Notes: generated by a model from the sequence alone, not told the origin. Shown: positions 42,218-51,958, numbered from the stretch's first letter. The stretch is DNA of 64,000 nucleotides from Desertibacillus haloalkaliphilus (GCF_019039105.1 NZ_JAHPIV010000003.1:1-64000), one strand, 5' to 3'. Program-made: numbers and translations.

Positions 42218-42974
42218 AACAAAAACCATATTTATTGTTACGTTTCTGTTTTTAAATTCTTTTCTCATTTTCCAATTGATTGAACAAATGAATGCAAACC
42301 AAATTAATATCATTGCTGAAGCGACGATTCAAGAGCGCTTAGAAGAAATGAATATAGAGATTGATGTTGATATACCTGAAGAAGATATTGCAGGAATCTA
42401 TATTGTCGGTAGTAGTGTGGGCTATGATAATGAGATCAGAGATTTTTTGAGTGATCAACAAATTCGGATCGTTGATGAAACGACCGTCATTTCAACTCTT
42501 GATGAGCCTTATGAGCTTGGACCAGCTGACTATGGCATTCAATTAGACCGGTTTTTAGACGAATATATTTGGCGTGGCGAAGAGTATCGTTTTGCAGGTT
42601 GGGACGAGGAACTTCGTCAAGTGGTACTCTATCAAACCTATGATGATGTTATGATCTATACCTTTGACGAAGTGTCATTGCTGTTGCAGCTTAATGAAGA
42701 AGGCGAGATTACTGGTTATCAGCAAAATTATTTAACCATTAATGAACAAGGTCAAGAACGAGAAGTTTTATCTGGTTTACGAGCGATTGAGACTCTCTTA
42801 AATGAACAATTGATGATGAGTAATCACGTCGTGTCGCATCTTGAATTAGGGTACTATAGTTTGTTGCAGCCGTTTGGTGGTGTACAAGTATTTGCGCCAA
42901 TGTGGAGAATCACCGTTGATGATGACAATTATCTCGTTCATGCGATTGATGGTTCAATACAACAAGTAAACTAA
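42204..42974 (+). CDS. walI: WalK regulator WalI (YycI)
   Basis: A 256-residue single-pass protein starting [21 protein letters not shown], the YycI pattern. The frame is open for 19 codons before this, but ATG 42204 has GGAGG nine bases away. It overlaps the end of walH by 14 bases. The extracellular part pairs with WalH to control WalK. Confidence 0.93.
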   Translation: MDWSRTKTIFIVTFLFLNSFLIFQLIEQMNANQINIIAEATIQERLEEMNIEIDVDIPEEDIAGIYIVGSSVGYDNEIRDFLSDQQIRIVDETTVISTLDEPYELGPADYGIQLDRFLDEYIWRGEEYRFAGWDEELRQVVLYQTYDDVMIYTFDEVSLLLQLNEEGEITGYQQNYLTINEQGQEREVLSGLRAIETLLNEQLMMSNHVVSHLELGYYSLLQPFGGVQVFAPMWRITVDDDNYLVHAIDGSIQQVN

Positions 42975-43029
42975 CGAAACGTCTCGTTTTAAGGACCATC
43001 TTGTAGTCTATGAAAATGGAGTGAATCAT

Positions 43030-43824
43030 ATGAGTTTATCGTTCAGTGTGTTAGCAAGTGGAAGTACGGGGAATGCCGTATACGTTGCAACAGAAAAGCA
43101 ACGGTTGTTAATTGATGCTGGCTTGAGTGGTAAAAAAATGGACATGTTATTTGAAAAGGCTGGCTTAGACCCCGCGCAGTTAGATGGGATATTGGTGACA
43201 CATGAACATAGTGACCATATCAAAGGGGTCGGGATTATAGCTAGAAAGTATAATGTACCGATCTATGCCAATGAAAAAACCTGGAATGCGATGGAACAAG
43301 GACTTGGGAAAATCCCATTAGATCAGAAGTTCACGTTCGCGCCAGAACAAGTCCAAACGTTTGCTGATCTTGATGTTGAATCTTTTCGTGTTTCACATGA
43401 TGCGGCTGAGCCAATGTTCTTTGTCTTTCACCATCAGGGGAAAAAGCTCGCACTTGCAACGGATCTTGGTTATGTGAGCGATCGTATTAAAGGGACAATT
43501 AAGGATGCCAATGCGTTAATATTTGAAGCGAATCATGATACGAATATGCTACGTATGGGGCGTTACCCATGGAGTGTTAAACGTAGAATATTAAGCGATG
43601 TTGGTCACGTTTCAAATGAAGATGCAGGTCTCGCACTTGCCGAAGTTATCGGTGACCAAACATCTAGCATTTATTTAGCGCATTTAAGTAAAGATAATAA
43701 TATGAAGGATCTAGCAAGGTTAACGGTTAAACAGACATTAGAAGGAAAAGGATTTCAAGTCGGTGATCAGTTTCATTTATATGATACAGATCCCGAGAAG
43801 CCAACGGAGATTGCTGTCGTTTAG
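43030..43824 (+). CDS. walJ: Metallo-hydrolase WalJ (YycJ)
   Basis: A beta-lactamase-fold metallo-hydrolase: [11 protein letters not shown] gives the HxHxDH metal motif, and further ligands occur in [15 protein letters not shown] and HVSNEDA. 264 residues from ATG 43030; a GTG three codons earlier lacks spacing. WalJ proteins act on DNA as exonucleases in related species and coordinate the wal cluster with division or repair. It follows walI in the usual order. Confidence 0.93.
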   Translation: MSLSFSVLASGSTGNAVYVATEKQRLLIDAGLSGKKMDMLFEKAGLDPAQLDGILVTHEHSDHIKGVGIIARKYNVPIYANEKTWNAMEQGLGKIPLDQKFTFAPEQVQTFADLDVESFRVSHDAAEPMFFVFHHQGKKLALATDLGYVSDRIKGTIKDANALIFEANHDTNMLRMGRYPWSVKRRILSDVGHVSNEDAGLALAEVIGDQTSSIYLAHLSKDNNMKDLARLTVKQTLEGKGFQVGDQFHLYDTDPEKPTEIAVV

Positions 43825-43996
43825 CCTACATGTAGCGGTTTAATGTGTATTCAAATGGGGAAATCTATAAAAAGTATGAGAAAATATCGAAATCCTGGGG
43901 AGCATATAGATTTTAAACGCAGGTGTTAGTTAAAATAAGATAAACACATTCCTTAAGACATCGTTCAAAATATAAATATAGGATGGTGAAAAAGTC

Positions 43997-45202
43997 ATGG
44001 GTTATTATGATGAACACTATTCAAATGAACGCAGAAGTGAACAAAGGAATCGAAAAGGGATTGGTTTATCTGCGTTTGTCGGTGCGGTTGTTGGGGGACT
44101 TGTTGTCTTGCTCGCACAGCCACTGCTGTCACCAGACCAAGGTGGTAGTGAAGTAGCGGATCCAACAACAGTCCCTATTGAGACCGAACAGTTAGTAGGT
44201 GTAGATGAGTCTGTGAATGTCTCCGTTAACTCAGATATTACAGAAGCCGTTGAAATGGTTTCTGATGCTGTTGTTGGTGTAATTAACTTACAGCAATCAA
44301 ACTTTTGGTCTGAAGCTGGTGGAGAAGGCACGGGTTCTGGGGTCATTTATAAAGTAGACGGTGACCGCGCCTTTGTTGTTACAAATCATCATGTGATTGA
44401 AGGAGCGAGCCAAGTTGAAGTTAGCTTAAGTGATGGCTCACGAGTCGAAGCCGAAGTACTAGGTGCTGATATTTTCACTGACCTTGCTGTTTTAGAGATT
44501 GAAAGTGAGAATGTCACAACTTCTGCTGAGTTTGGTAACTCCGAACTACTTCGCGTCGGTGAACCAGCAATTGCCATTGGCAATCCACTTGGGCTAGAAT
44601 TTTCACGTTCTGTCACCCAAGGGATCATCAGTGCGACTGAACGTAGCATCCCAGTTGATCTAAGTGGTAACCGCCAAGTCGATTGGCATGCTGAGGTTAT
44701 ACAGACAGATGCAGCGATTAATCCAGGAAATAGTGGCGGCGCACTCATTAACATTCAAGGTCAAGTGATTGGAATTAACTCAATGAAGATTGCGCGGAGT
44801 TCCGTTGAAGGGATTGGATTTGCAATTCCATCTTCGTTAGCGATTCCGATCATTAATGATTTGGAACGCTTTGGCGAAGTTCAACGGCCACAGATGGGAG
44901 TTGGCATTCGCTCGTTATCAGAAATTCCAAGCTATCATTGGCAGCAAACATTAAACTTACCTGACGATGTCAAAGCGGGAGTATTTATTATGAGTGTTTC
45001 TCCAATGTCGCCAGCAGATCATGCTGGACTGGATGAGTACGATGTCATTGTTGGTCTTGATGATAATGAAATAAAAGACAGCCATGATTTAAGAAAGTAC
45101 TTATACACAGAGAAAAGCACTGGTGATCAGATGGAAGTATCTTTCTATCGGGATGGACAAAAGCAAACAGTTACATTAGAATTAACAGAAGAAACTTATT
45201 AA
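43997..45202 (+). CDS. htrC: HtrA-type serine protease HtrC (YyxA)
   Basis: A membrane-anchored DegP/HtrA protease, 401 residues. A cytoplasmic start, a membrane helix at about 23-41, then the trypsin-like domain with H132 (TNHHVIEG), D162 (TDLAVLEI) and S246 (GNSGGAL), and a C-terminal PDZ domain (about 300-390). It probably handles misfolded exported proteins. It is the last gene of the wal cluster in many bacilli. Its own promoter is likely in the 170-bp gap. Confidence 0.95.
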   Translation: MGYYDEHYSNERRSEQRNRKGIGLSAFVGAVVGGLVVLLAQPLLSPDQGGSEVADPTTVPIETEQLVGVDESVNVSVNSDITEAVEMVSDAVVGVINLQQSNFWSEAGGEGTGSGVIYKVDGDRAFVVTNHHVIEGASQVEVSLSDGSRVEAEVLGADIFTDLAVLEIESENVTTSAEFGNSELLRVGEPAIAIGNPLGLEFSRSVTQGIISATERSIPVDLSGNRQVDWHAEVIQTDAAINPGNSGGALINIQGQVIGINSMKIARSSVEGIGFAIPSSLAIPIINDLERFGEVQRPQMGVGIRSLSEIPSYHWQQTLNLPDDVKAGVFIMSVSPMSPADHAGLDEYDVIVGLDDNEIKDSHDLRKYLYTEKSTGDQMEVSFYRDGQKQTVTLELTEETY

Positions 45203-45209
45203 CATGTGC

Positions 45210-45257
45210 AAAAGCAGAGGACCTTGCTAAGGGTAAGGGTCCCTGCTTTTATTTTTG
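45210..45257 (+). terminator. htrC terminator
   Basis: AAAAGCAG/CTGCTTTT plus an inner GGACC/GGTCC stem, followed by ATTTTT. Confidence 0.75.
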
Positions 45258-45292
45258 ATTGATAAAGGAAATGATTGAAGGGAGTCTTAATT

Positions 45293-45451
45293 ATGTATAT
45301 GTGCTGCGTAGAGCATGTTGAAATAGCGATTGACGAAGTTGTTGATGAATACCACACTGCACCAGTTGTTGAGAAATTAACAGAGGAGTCTGTTTTATCC
45401 ACAAGTTGTTCTTTTTGTTCTAAACAGGCTTTGTATAGGATTTCGGAATAG
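45293..45451 (+). CDS. yyzF: CxxH/CxxC protein YyzF
   Basis: A 52-residue protein with CCVEH near the start and CSFC near the end, the CxxH/CxxC small-protein family, probably a zinc-binding knuckle. ATG 45293 has GGGAG eight bases upstream. In B. subtilis yyzF lies in the same place between htrC and rlmH (yydA). A perfect DnaA box sits inside its coding sequence at 45395-45403. Confidence 0.85.
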   Translation: MYMCCVEHVEIAIDEVVDEYHTAPVVEKLTEESVLSTSCSFCSKQALYRISE

Positions 45452-45496
45452 TCTGTGAATAAAAACTGTTGATATGTGGATAACTACTGTGGATAA
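45395..45496. promoter_or_regulatory. DnaA-box cluster upstream of rlmH
   Basis: Three perfect boxes: TTATCCACA at 45395-45403, TGTGGATAA at 45475-45483 and at 45488-45496. The last two are only 13 bases apart. In B. subtilis a DnaA-box cluster is reported near yydA (rlmH), so this is probably a conserved DnaA-titrating or regulatory cluster about 34 kb from oriC. Confidence 0.75.
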
Positions 45497-45520
45497 GTTG
45501 TGAGGAAGGGTGAATGACTT

Positions 45521-46000
45521 GTGAATATTTCGATTGTTGTTGTTGGGAAGCTAAAGGAGAAATTTTTGAAATCAGGAATAGATGAATTTACGAAACGAAT
45601 TCGCCCCTATGCGAAGATAGATATCATTGAAGTCGCTGATGAGAAAGCACCGGAACAACTAAGTGATGTGGAGATGGACCAAATAAAAGCAAAAGAGGGC
45701 GAGCGCATTCTTGCGAAAATTCCTCATGACACACATGTGATTGCATTAGCGATCGATGGCAAGATGTATAGCTCAGAACAACTAGCAAAGGAAATTGATC
45801 AGCTCGCGACGTACGGTAAAAGTAAGCTTGCGTTTGTGATTGGCGGGTCACTTGGACTAAGCGATGAGGTCATGAAACGCGCCAATGGGACCATCTCATT
45901 TTCAAAGATGACTTTTCCACACCAGCTCATGCGCTTGATTCTTGTCGAGCAAATTTACCGTGCTTTTAAGATTAATCGGGGGGAACCGTATCATAAGTAG
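45521..46000 (+). CDS. rlmH: 23S rRNA pseudouridine-1915 N3-methyltransferase RlmH
   Basis: A 159-residue SPOUT methyltransferase. [19 protein letters not shown] opens it, the SAM-binding knot is [13 protein letters not shown], and [22 protein letters not shown] with the end GEPYHK is the family signature. GTG start with AGGAAGG upstream. It lies in the htrC-yyzF-rlmH order of Bacillus. Confidence 0.97.
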   Translation: MNISIVVVGKLKEKFLKSGIDEFTKRIRPYAKIDIIEVADEKAPEQLSDVEMDQIKAKEGERILAKIPHDTHVIALAIDGKMYSSEQLAKEIDQLATYGKSKLAFVIGGSLGLSDEVMKRANGTISFSKMTFPHQLMRLILVEQIYRAFKINRGEPYHK

Positions 46001-46022
46001 GTGGGGGTTATCTTATTGATCA

Positions 46023-46189
46023 TGATGAAGGGCAAAAGGAGAGAGAAAAGCGTTGGAAATGTCTTTCATAGGGGTGATGAAGGACAAAAGAGCATAGAAA
46101 AGCGTCTGAAATGTCCTTCATAGGGGTGATGAAGGACAAAAGAGCATAGAAAAGCGTCTGAAATGTCCTTCATAATAGCGATGAGGGAC
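46023..46189. repeat. 52-nt tandem hairpin repeats (three copies)
   Basis: Units start at 46023, 46075 and 46127, exactly 52 bases apart; the second and third are nearly identical. Each has arms ATGAAGGACA and TGTCCTTCAT (for example 46077-46086 and 46112-46121). Because arms alternate, hairpins can form within or between units. A partial fourth unit ends the array. Confidence 0.85.
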
Positions 46190-46203
46190 ACACAGCCGTA
46201 AAA

Positions 46204-46227
46204 GGCTGTTCCTTAATAGGAACAGCC
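46204..46227 (-). terminator. Terminator of the adenine-deaminase-like gene
   Basis: On the minus strand GGCTGTTCC and GGAACAGCC form a perfect nine-pair stem followed by TTTT, six bases after the stop codon. Confidence 0.8.
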
Positions 46228-46233
46228 CGGTCA

Positions 46234-48012
46234 TTATATTCTCTCTGTTACGGCTACTGGGACGGCTGGATCTAAAATCTTGTCTTTTTTGACTTCGTAT
46301 AATCCATGAGGCGTTAGACGTAGTCCAGGTAGAAAATCACACGTCAAAAACAGTAACGAATATAAAATGTCATGGAATGGATAGCCACGTTCTTGCATCG
46401 CGGTTAAAAACTGATTTTGGTAAGTAACGGCTGTGTCAAATGAAGTGGAGGTTGTCATCATTCCGGTTAACGGTAACGGGATTTCTAGGACGATTTCGTC
46501 GTTATCAACAAGGACAACACCTCCGTTAAGCTCATGGACTCTTGCGGCTGCCTTCGCCATTGCTTTAGGGTCTTTACCCATCACTAATAGTTCGGTTGTT
46601 GTGTTATACGTCGTGGCAAGCCCATCTATGTTCTTTGCGTAATTTTGTAAAAGCGCTTTCGATACCCAATTTCCATTTCGGTCAATTAAAAAGGCTTGGA
46701 CGAGGTCTTCGTGTTGAGAAAGATCAATAAAGCCATTCTTAGACGGGAGAGTCGCGTCTGTTCGCTTACTGATCACTGTACTTAAAAAGTGAGCGACAGG
46801 GACTGGCTGTTCTGGGACTGGATGTGGGTAACGGTATAAATCTGGGTTTTCTATGACCGACTTTGCAACGGTAAATGGTTCTCTGACTAAGTATTGCTCC
46901 CAATTAATATTAGGGAGCTTCGTTGTTAGCTCGCCGTTCTCAGCGACGATTTCCCCTTTGGCGATTACTTGTTCAGGGCGGAAGCTTGTTAGGTCTGGTA
47001 AGAGAAGCACGTCTGCTTGTCGACCAGGTGCTAAGCCGCCAATATACTCGTCTAATCGTAAGTAAGTGGCTGGATTTATCGTCACCATTTGAATGGCTTG
47101 AATTGGATCAATGCCCAGTTCAACCGCTTTTCTGACAAGACCGTCGACAAAACCTTCCTCATCAATAAAGGATGGGTGTGGCCCATCAGTCGTCATAATG
47201 ACTCGACTTGTATTTACTTTTTGTTCGGTAATCAATTTAATGATTTCAGGTAGATCAGGGCGAAGGGAACTGTTTCGCAGGACAGTCCAGATGCCTAAAC
47301 GCAACCGGTTTAATGCTTCTTCTGTCGTAATCGCTTCGTGACAAGCGTTAACACCAGAAGCAGCAATTGCATTTAATTTTTCATAGTTACAGCCAGCATT
47401 ATGGCTATCAACGACTTTTCCTAATTTTTTTACGTGTTCAACCGTATCTAATACAAATGGATCTGCATCATAAAGTAACGGCCAACGCGTGACTTCGGCG
47501 CTGCCAAGGACGTCATCAAGCTCGAGTAACGATTGGATATCCTTTTGATTGAACCATTGTCTTTCTTTAGGATAATCAGATTGAGAGACGAGTCGGATCA
47601 ACCAAAAGAAACTTCCAGGGAGCGTTCGTAAATCTTTAATCATATCCTTTAATCCCTTTGCTCCCATGTGCAAATAAAAGAATAAGTTATCATTAACAGT
47701 TGTCGTTGTACCTAATGGTAAGACCTTACCTGTGACACTAACCGGATTATAAAACACCCACGGGTGGGCATGAGATTCAATAAACCCAGGGGAAATATAC
47801 TTTCCAGTCGCATCGATAACGTTTGTTTGTTCTCCAATCGAGTGCTCGCTTTCACCGAGGTAGGCGATACTGTCTTTATAGATCGCTACGTTGTGTTTTA
47901 GTAATTCCCCAGAGTACACATTGATGACGGTTCCGTTTTTAATATAAATGTCTGCAGGGCGTTCTCCTTTAGCAACTTCAATTAACTCCGCTCTTGTTGC
48001 GTTAAGTTTCAT
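46234..48012 (-). CDS. Adenine deaminase-like amidohydrolase (YerA type)
   Basis: An amidohydrolase of about 592 residues. The metal motif is ESHAHPW (about 80) rather than the HIHIES of classical adenine deaminases; PGFIESHAHP, DSHNAGCNYEKL, GVNACHEAITTEEA and TTDGPHPSF follow. The C-terminal domain resembles adenine deaminases (LTPHGLYEVKKDKIL). This is the YerA-like branch, whose substrate is not certain. ATG 48012 is chosen over TTG 48021, which is too close to the G-rich ribosome site. Confidence 0.8.
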   Translation of the reverse strand: MKLNATRAELIEVAKGERPADIYIKNGTVINVYSGELLKHNVAIYKDSIAYLGESEHSIGEQTNVIDATGKYISPGFIESHAHPWVFYNPVSVTGKVLPLGTTTTVNDNLFFYLHMGAKGLKDMIKDLRTLPGSFFWLIRLVSQSDYPKERQWFNQKDIQSLLELDDVLGSAEVTRWPLLYDADPFVLDTVEHVKKLGKVVDSHNAGCNYEKLNAIAASGVNACHEAITTEEALNRLRLGIWTVLRNSSLRPDLPEIIKLITEQKVNTSRVIMTTDGPHPSFIDEEGFVDGLVRKAVELGIDPIQAIQMVTINPATYLRLDEYIGGLAPGRQADVLLLPDLTSFRPEQVIAKGEIVAENGELTTKLPNINWEQYLVREPFTVAKSVIENPDLYRYPHPVPEQPVPVAHFLSTVISKRTDATLPSKNGFIDLSQHEDLVQAFLIDRNGNWVSKALLQNYAKNIDGLATTYNTTTELLVMGKDPKAMAKAAARVHELNGGVVLVDNDEIVLEIPLPLTGMMTTSTSFDTAVTYQNQFLTAMQERGYPFHDILYSLLFLTCDFLPGLRLTPHGLYEVKKDKILDPAVPVAVTERI

Positions 48013-48288
48013 TATGTTCAAATCCCCCTTATTATGTTTTATTAACTATCGTTTAATAAATGATATTATACTAAAAATTTTAAATATTTACAAAAGTTAT
48101 TGATCGATGCGATGATTGTTGATCCAGAAAAGAAAGTAGAACAGCAAATGAAATGTTTCGTTAGTTAACTTAGCTGTTCACAATATTGTCACGTTACATA
48201 GGGTGCTATTTTTATCACGCGTGTCATTTCACGAGGAGTTAAGCTGATATAATAGAGTAATAGAAAAAATAATAAAGGGGATTGAGAG

Positions 48289-49167
48289 TTGACAAATATG
48301 GAATTAAAAAATAAGGAAGAGTTGAGCCAACAAAGTCGTCCATTTCGAACGATGATTAAACAGCTTGTTGAGCATAAATATTTTCAACCGATTGTTATAG
48401 CAATTATTCTTTTAAATGGCTTGGTTATCGTTGCAGAGAGCTATTTGACTGGTAACGGGTTATTACTTTTCTTAGATCAAATCATTGTTTGGGTATTTGT
48501 ACTTGAGCTAGTCTTGAAAATTATCGGTCTCGGATTTAAAGGGTACTTTTCGCAAAGGTGGAATATCTTCGACTTCACGATTGTTGTCGCTAGTTTAGCC
48601 TTTTATAATACACCATTTGTTAGTGTCCTGAGATTGATCAGGGTCTTGCGATTAATTCGCATGATTCCGGCGATTCCAGCACTACGTAAAATCATTGACT
48701 CGTTAATGAAATCGATCCCGGCCTTAACCGGAATCTTGGGCTTATCAATCTTAATTTTTTCAATCTATGCGATCATCGGGACGACTTTCTTTAGAGATGT
48801 ATTGCCTTATGAGTTTTTTGGTAGTTTCCATACGGCATTATTTACGCTAATGCAGGTTGTTACCTTTGAGTCGTGGGCGAGCCAAGTGGCTAGGCCGGTT
48901 ATTAATGAAATCCCATGGGCTTGGGTTTATTTTGTCTCCTTCATTATTATTGGAGCATTAGTTATTTTAAACCTTGTCGTTGCTGTTATCTTAAGCTATT
49001 TAGGACAAGAGGACGAAGTGAACCGTGAGGAGCAGATGGACCGGCTATATAAAGAGAATCGTGAATTAAAGCACGATATCGAGGAAATAAAACAAATTCT
49101 TTTAAACCAGCAAAATAATAGAGGAATGGATGGGGCGCCTCGTGATGAAGAAAAGCATTCTTCATAG
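48289..49167 (+). CDS. Voltage-gated sodium channel, NaChBac family
   Basis: A 292-residue six-helix channel subunit that would form a tetramer. Segments S1-S4 are followed by a voltage sensor SVLRLIRVLRLIRMIP with four regularly spaced arginines, and the pore has the selectivity filter TFESWAS with E194. NaChBac has TLESWAS, so leucine is replaced by phenylalanine. The C-terminus is a coiled coil (MDRLYKENRELKHDIEEIKQIL). In alkaliphiles this channel links sodium re-entry to pH homeostasis and motility. TTG start. Confidence 0.88.
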   Translation: MTNMELKNKEELSQQSRPFRTMIKQLVEHKYFQPIVIAIILLNGLVIVAESYLTGNGLLLFLDQIIVWVFVLELVLKIIGLGFKGYFSQRWNIFDFTIVVASLAFYNTPFVSVLRLIRVLRLIRMIPAIPALRKIIDSLMKSIPALTGILGLSILIFSIYAIIGTTFFRDVLPYEFFGSFHTALFTLMQVVTFESWASQVARPVINEIPWAWVYFVSFIIIGALVILNLVVAVILSYLGQEDEVNREEQMDRLYKENRELKHDIEEIKQILLNQQNNRGMDGAPRDEEKHSS

Positions 49168-49171
49168 ACGT

Positions 49172-49207
49172 AGCACAGATGACTTACGTTGTCTGTGCTT
49201 TTCTTAT
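49172..49207 (+). terminator. Terminator after the sodium channel gene
   Basis: AGCACAGA (49172-49179) pairs with TCTGTGCT (49192-49199), followed by TTTCTTATT. Confidence 0.75.
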
Positions 49208-49489
49208 TACTGAGACACTGCAATCATGATAAAAACGAACCTATCATTACGTTTGTTTGTAGTTAGAATATATGATGATTGAAATAAAGCCACTTTTATT
49301 GAATCGAATTTGACCACTTCTGATATGATAGTTGTACCTATTAAGACAGTAAAAAGTAAGTTAAGAGGTTATATCTAATATTTTCTGAATATTCAAAATA
49401 AAAATGTTTCTATTTGTTATAAAAGCTTGCAAACAACATATATTGAACTCAGAAGTCGTGATAAATTGAGCCCATAAGGAGGAATTTGA
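49208..49489. other. AT-rich gap before the SDR gene
   Basis: No gene seen. The stretch is unusually AT-rich and should hold the SDR promoter, but no single -35/-10 pair stands out. The ribosome site AAGGAGG is directly before the SDR start. Confidence 0.4.
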
Positions 49490-50227
49490 ATGAGATTAGA
49501 GGAAAAAGTGGCAATTATAACTGGGGCTGGTTCTGGTATTGCAAAAAATATTGCATTTCGGTTTGCAAAAGAAGGTTGTGCAGTTATTTGTGCTGATATT
49601 AAAGGTGAAGAAGAAACGGCAGCTAAAATTAATGAAGCTGGTGGCAGAGCGTTAGCTATTAAATCTGATGTTTCTAGTTTAAATAGTTGGGAAGAGTTAT
49701 TGAAGAAAACCATCGACGAATTCGGAACAGTGAATATCCTTTGTAATATAGCTGGAATTTCTGAAGCAGTTGATATTGTGGACTTAACAGAGGAGCAATT
49801 TGATAACATGATAAATGTTAATCTAAAAGGAGTATTTTTTGGAATGAAAGTTGTTTTGCCAGAGTTAGTAAAAAACGGGTACGGGAAAATTATAAACATC
49901 GCTTCACTTGCTGCACATGTAGGGTTAACTGGACTTCCAAGTTACTCAGCTTCAAAAGGAGGTGTCATTTCATTAAGCCGTCAAGTGGCAATGGACTATG
50001 CCGATCAAAATATCCAGATAAATGTAGTGTCACCTGGTATTATTGAAACACCGATTTTAGCAAATAACCCTCCTGAAGTTACAAAAGCATTTACAGATGC
50101 TACTCCGATAGGTCGTTTAGGGAAACCAGATGAAATAGGAAATATGGTACTTTTTCTTGCTTCTGAAGAATCCGATTTTGTAACTGGTCAGGCAATAAAA
50201 GTAGATGGGGGTTGGGGGTCTAAATAA
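49490..50227 (+). CDS. Short-chain dehydrogenase/reductase
   Basis: A classical 245-residue SDR that binds NAD(P)(H): cofactor motif TGAGSGIAKNIA (about 12-20), NIAG (about 89), catalytic S139, Y152 and K156 (SYSASKGG), and the C-terminal VTGQAIKVDGGWG. The substrate cannot be read from sequence; the fold is that of FabG-like or alcohol dehydrogenases. Codon choice looks more A/T-rich than neighbours, and it stands alone with its own terminator, so transfer is possible. Confidence 0.9.
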   Translation: MRLEEKVAIITGAGSGIAKNIAFRFAKEGCAVICADIKGEEETAAKINEAGGRALAIKSDVSSLNSWEELLKKTIDEFGTVNILCNIAGISEAVDIVDLTEEQFDNMINVNLKGVFFGMKVVLPELVKNGYGKIINIASLAAHVGLTGLPSYSASKGGVISLSRQVAMDYADQNIQINVVSPGIIETPILANNPPEVTKAFTDATPIGRLGKPDEIGNMVLFLASEESDFVTGQAIKVDGGWGSK

Positions 50228-50277
50228 ATTCCAAGAATCTGGTGATAATTAATGTTGAAAAGGGAGATTTTGGAAAG

Positions 50278-50307
50278 GACTATCTTCTTATAGATGGTCT
50301 TTTTTTA
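50278..50307 (+). terminator. SDR gene terminator
   Basis: GACTATCT (50278-50285) pairs with AGATGGTC (50292-50299), followed by eight T residues. Confidence 0.8.
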
Positions 50308-50490
50308 TTTGAGAAGGTCAAATAACTTTTTACAAATTACCCGATCAACATTTAATACCACCAATATTTAACATTTTAGTTAAATAGGTAAGTTTTCAAT
50401 ACTTCGATTCTATGGAGCCGTTCATTATGCTAAAATATTATCTATGAGTGTACAGTTGGTATTTTAAGTGAAACCTAGTAGGAGGAAATT

Positions 50491-51915
50491 ATGAGTATAT
50501 TAGAGCTACTAGATGAGGTCAATGCCGTATTATGGGGGCCTCCTAGTTTAATTTTATTATTTGGGACAGGGTTATTTTTAACCGTAGTTTTAAAGGGATT
50601 GCAATTTCGCCATCTCATCTACGCCTTTAAGTTAGGATTTGGTAAAGAAGATCAGAACGATGCCACAGCTGCTGGTGATGTTAGTCACTTCAAAGCATTG
50701 ATGACAGCTCTTGCAGCGACGATTGGTAATGGAAATATTGCTGGTGTAGCAACTGCGATTACATTGGGAGGGCCAGGAGCGCTCTTTTGGATGTGGATTG
50801 TTGGATTGCTAGGTATGGCTACGAAGTATGGTGAAGCGTTGCTTGCGGTGAAGTATCGTGTAAAGAACGAAAGAGGCGAATACTCAAGTGGACCGATGTA
50901 TTATATCGAACGAGGGCTCGGCCGTAAATTCAAATGGCTAGCGTTATTCTTTGCATTATTCGGTTCGCTTGCAGCCTTTGGTATTGGTAATAGTGTCCAG
51001 TCAAACACGATTGCTGATGTTGCTAGTAATAGCTTTGGGATGCCGGGCTGGCTCACAGGTGCTCTCTTAATGATCCTTGTTGGTTTCATTGTTTTTGGAG
51101 GTCTCCAACGAATTAGTGCTGTTGCTAGCTTTTTTGTACCGATTATGGCTTTTCTATATATTAGTGGAGCGATTCTTATTCTAATTTTAAATTATGATAT
51201 GATCATTCCTGCTTTTGAACTTATTTTCTATTATGCCTTTAATCCAGTCGCAGCTGCTGGTGGCTTCCTAGGAGTAGTCGTATCTGAGGCGATCCGTAAC
51301 GGGGTAGCCCGCGGAGTGTTTTCCAATGAGGCGGGTCTTGGTACTGCGGCGCTAATTGCTGGTAATGCACGTGCGGATCATCCGGTTAAACAAGCGCTTG
51401 TGGCGATGACTGGTACATTTATTGTCACGATTATTGTCTGTACGATGACCGGGTTAACGCTGCTGATTACAGGTTTCTGGGATCCATCTGGTGGTTTGAT
51501 TTCGGGAGTACAGCACGATGCAACACTTGAAGGTGGTGCATTAACAAGTGCGGCCTTTGGTTCAGCTCTTGGAATCATAGGGGAATATATTGTCTCATTT
51601 TCTGTGGTTTTCTTTGGTTTCTCAACGATTGTTGGTTGGTATGTCTACGGAGAGAAATGCTTCGAATATCTCGTTGGTTCAAGAGGGATTGCTGGTTACC
51701 GCTTAGCTTATATTGTGGCTTGTGGAATTGGAGCGGTTGCTAATCTTGCAACGGTATGGGCTTTTGCAGACATGGCTAATGCGTTAATGATGATTCCTAA
51801 CTTAATTGCGCTACTTCTTCTCTGGAGAGTGATTGTTGCAGAAACGAATGATTACTTTACAAACTTTTATAAACATGCGAATGCAGTAGGGTCTGTAGAG
51901 AAAAAGATTGGATAA
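50491..51915 (+). CDS. Sodium/alanine symporter (AGCS family)
   Basis: A 474-residue amino acid carrier with about ten membrane segments. Family signatures: ALAATIGNGNIAGVATAI, GGPGALFWMWIVGLLGMATKYGE and NGVARGVFSNEAGLGTAA. AGCS proteins import alanine or glycine with sodium. ATG with GGAGG upstream. It is flanked by terminators and stands alone. With the BCCT gene next door it points to sodium-driven solute uptake. Confidence 0.93.
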   Translation: MSILELLDEVNAVLWGPPSLILLFGTGLFLTVVLKGLQFRHLIYAFKLGFGKEDQNDATAAGDVSHFKALMTALAATIGNGNIAGVATAITLGGPGALFWMWIVGLLGMATKYGEALLAVKYRVKNERGEYSSGPMYYIERGLGRKFKWLALFFALFGSLAAFGIGNSVQSNTIADVASNSFGMPGWLTGALLMILVGFIVFGGLQRISAVASFFVPIMAFLYISGAILILILNYDMIIPAFELIFYYAFNPVAAAGGFLGVVVSEAIRNGVARGVFSNEAGLGTAALIAGNARADHPVKQALVAMTGTFIVTIIVCTMTGLTLLITGFWDPSGGLISGVQHDATLEGGALTSAAFGSALGIIGEYIVSFSVVFFGFSTIVGWYVYGEKCFEYLVGSRGIAGYRLAYIVACGIGAVANLATVWAFADMANALMMIPNLIALLLLWRVIVAETNDYFTNFYKHANAVGSVEKKIG

Positions 51916-51958
51916 TATGTTATATAGCACGAATTTGTTGGTACTCTTATATTCAATG

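Noticed and set aside
46023-46189. 52-nt repeats considered as a CRISPR array
   Set aside because: Units are contiguous with no unique spacers and no cas genes are nearby; they are tandem hairpins.
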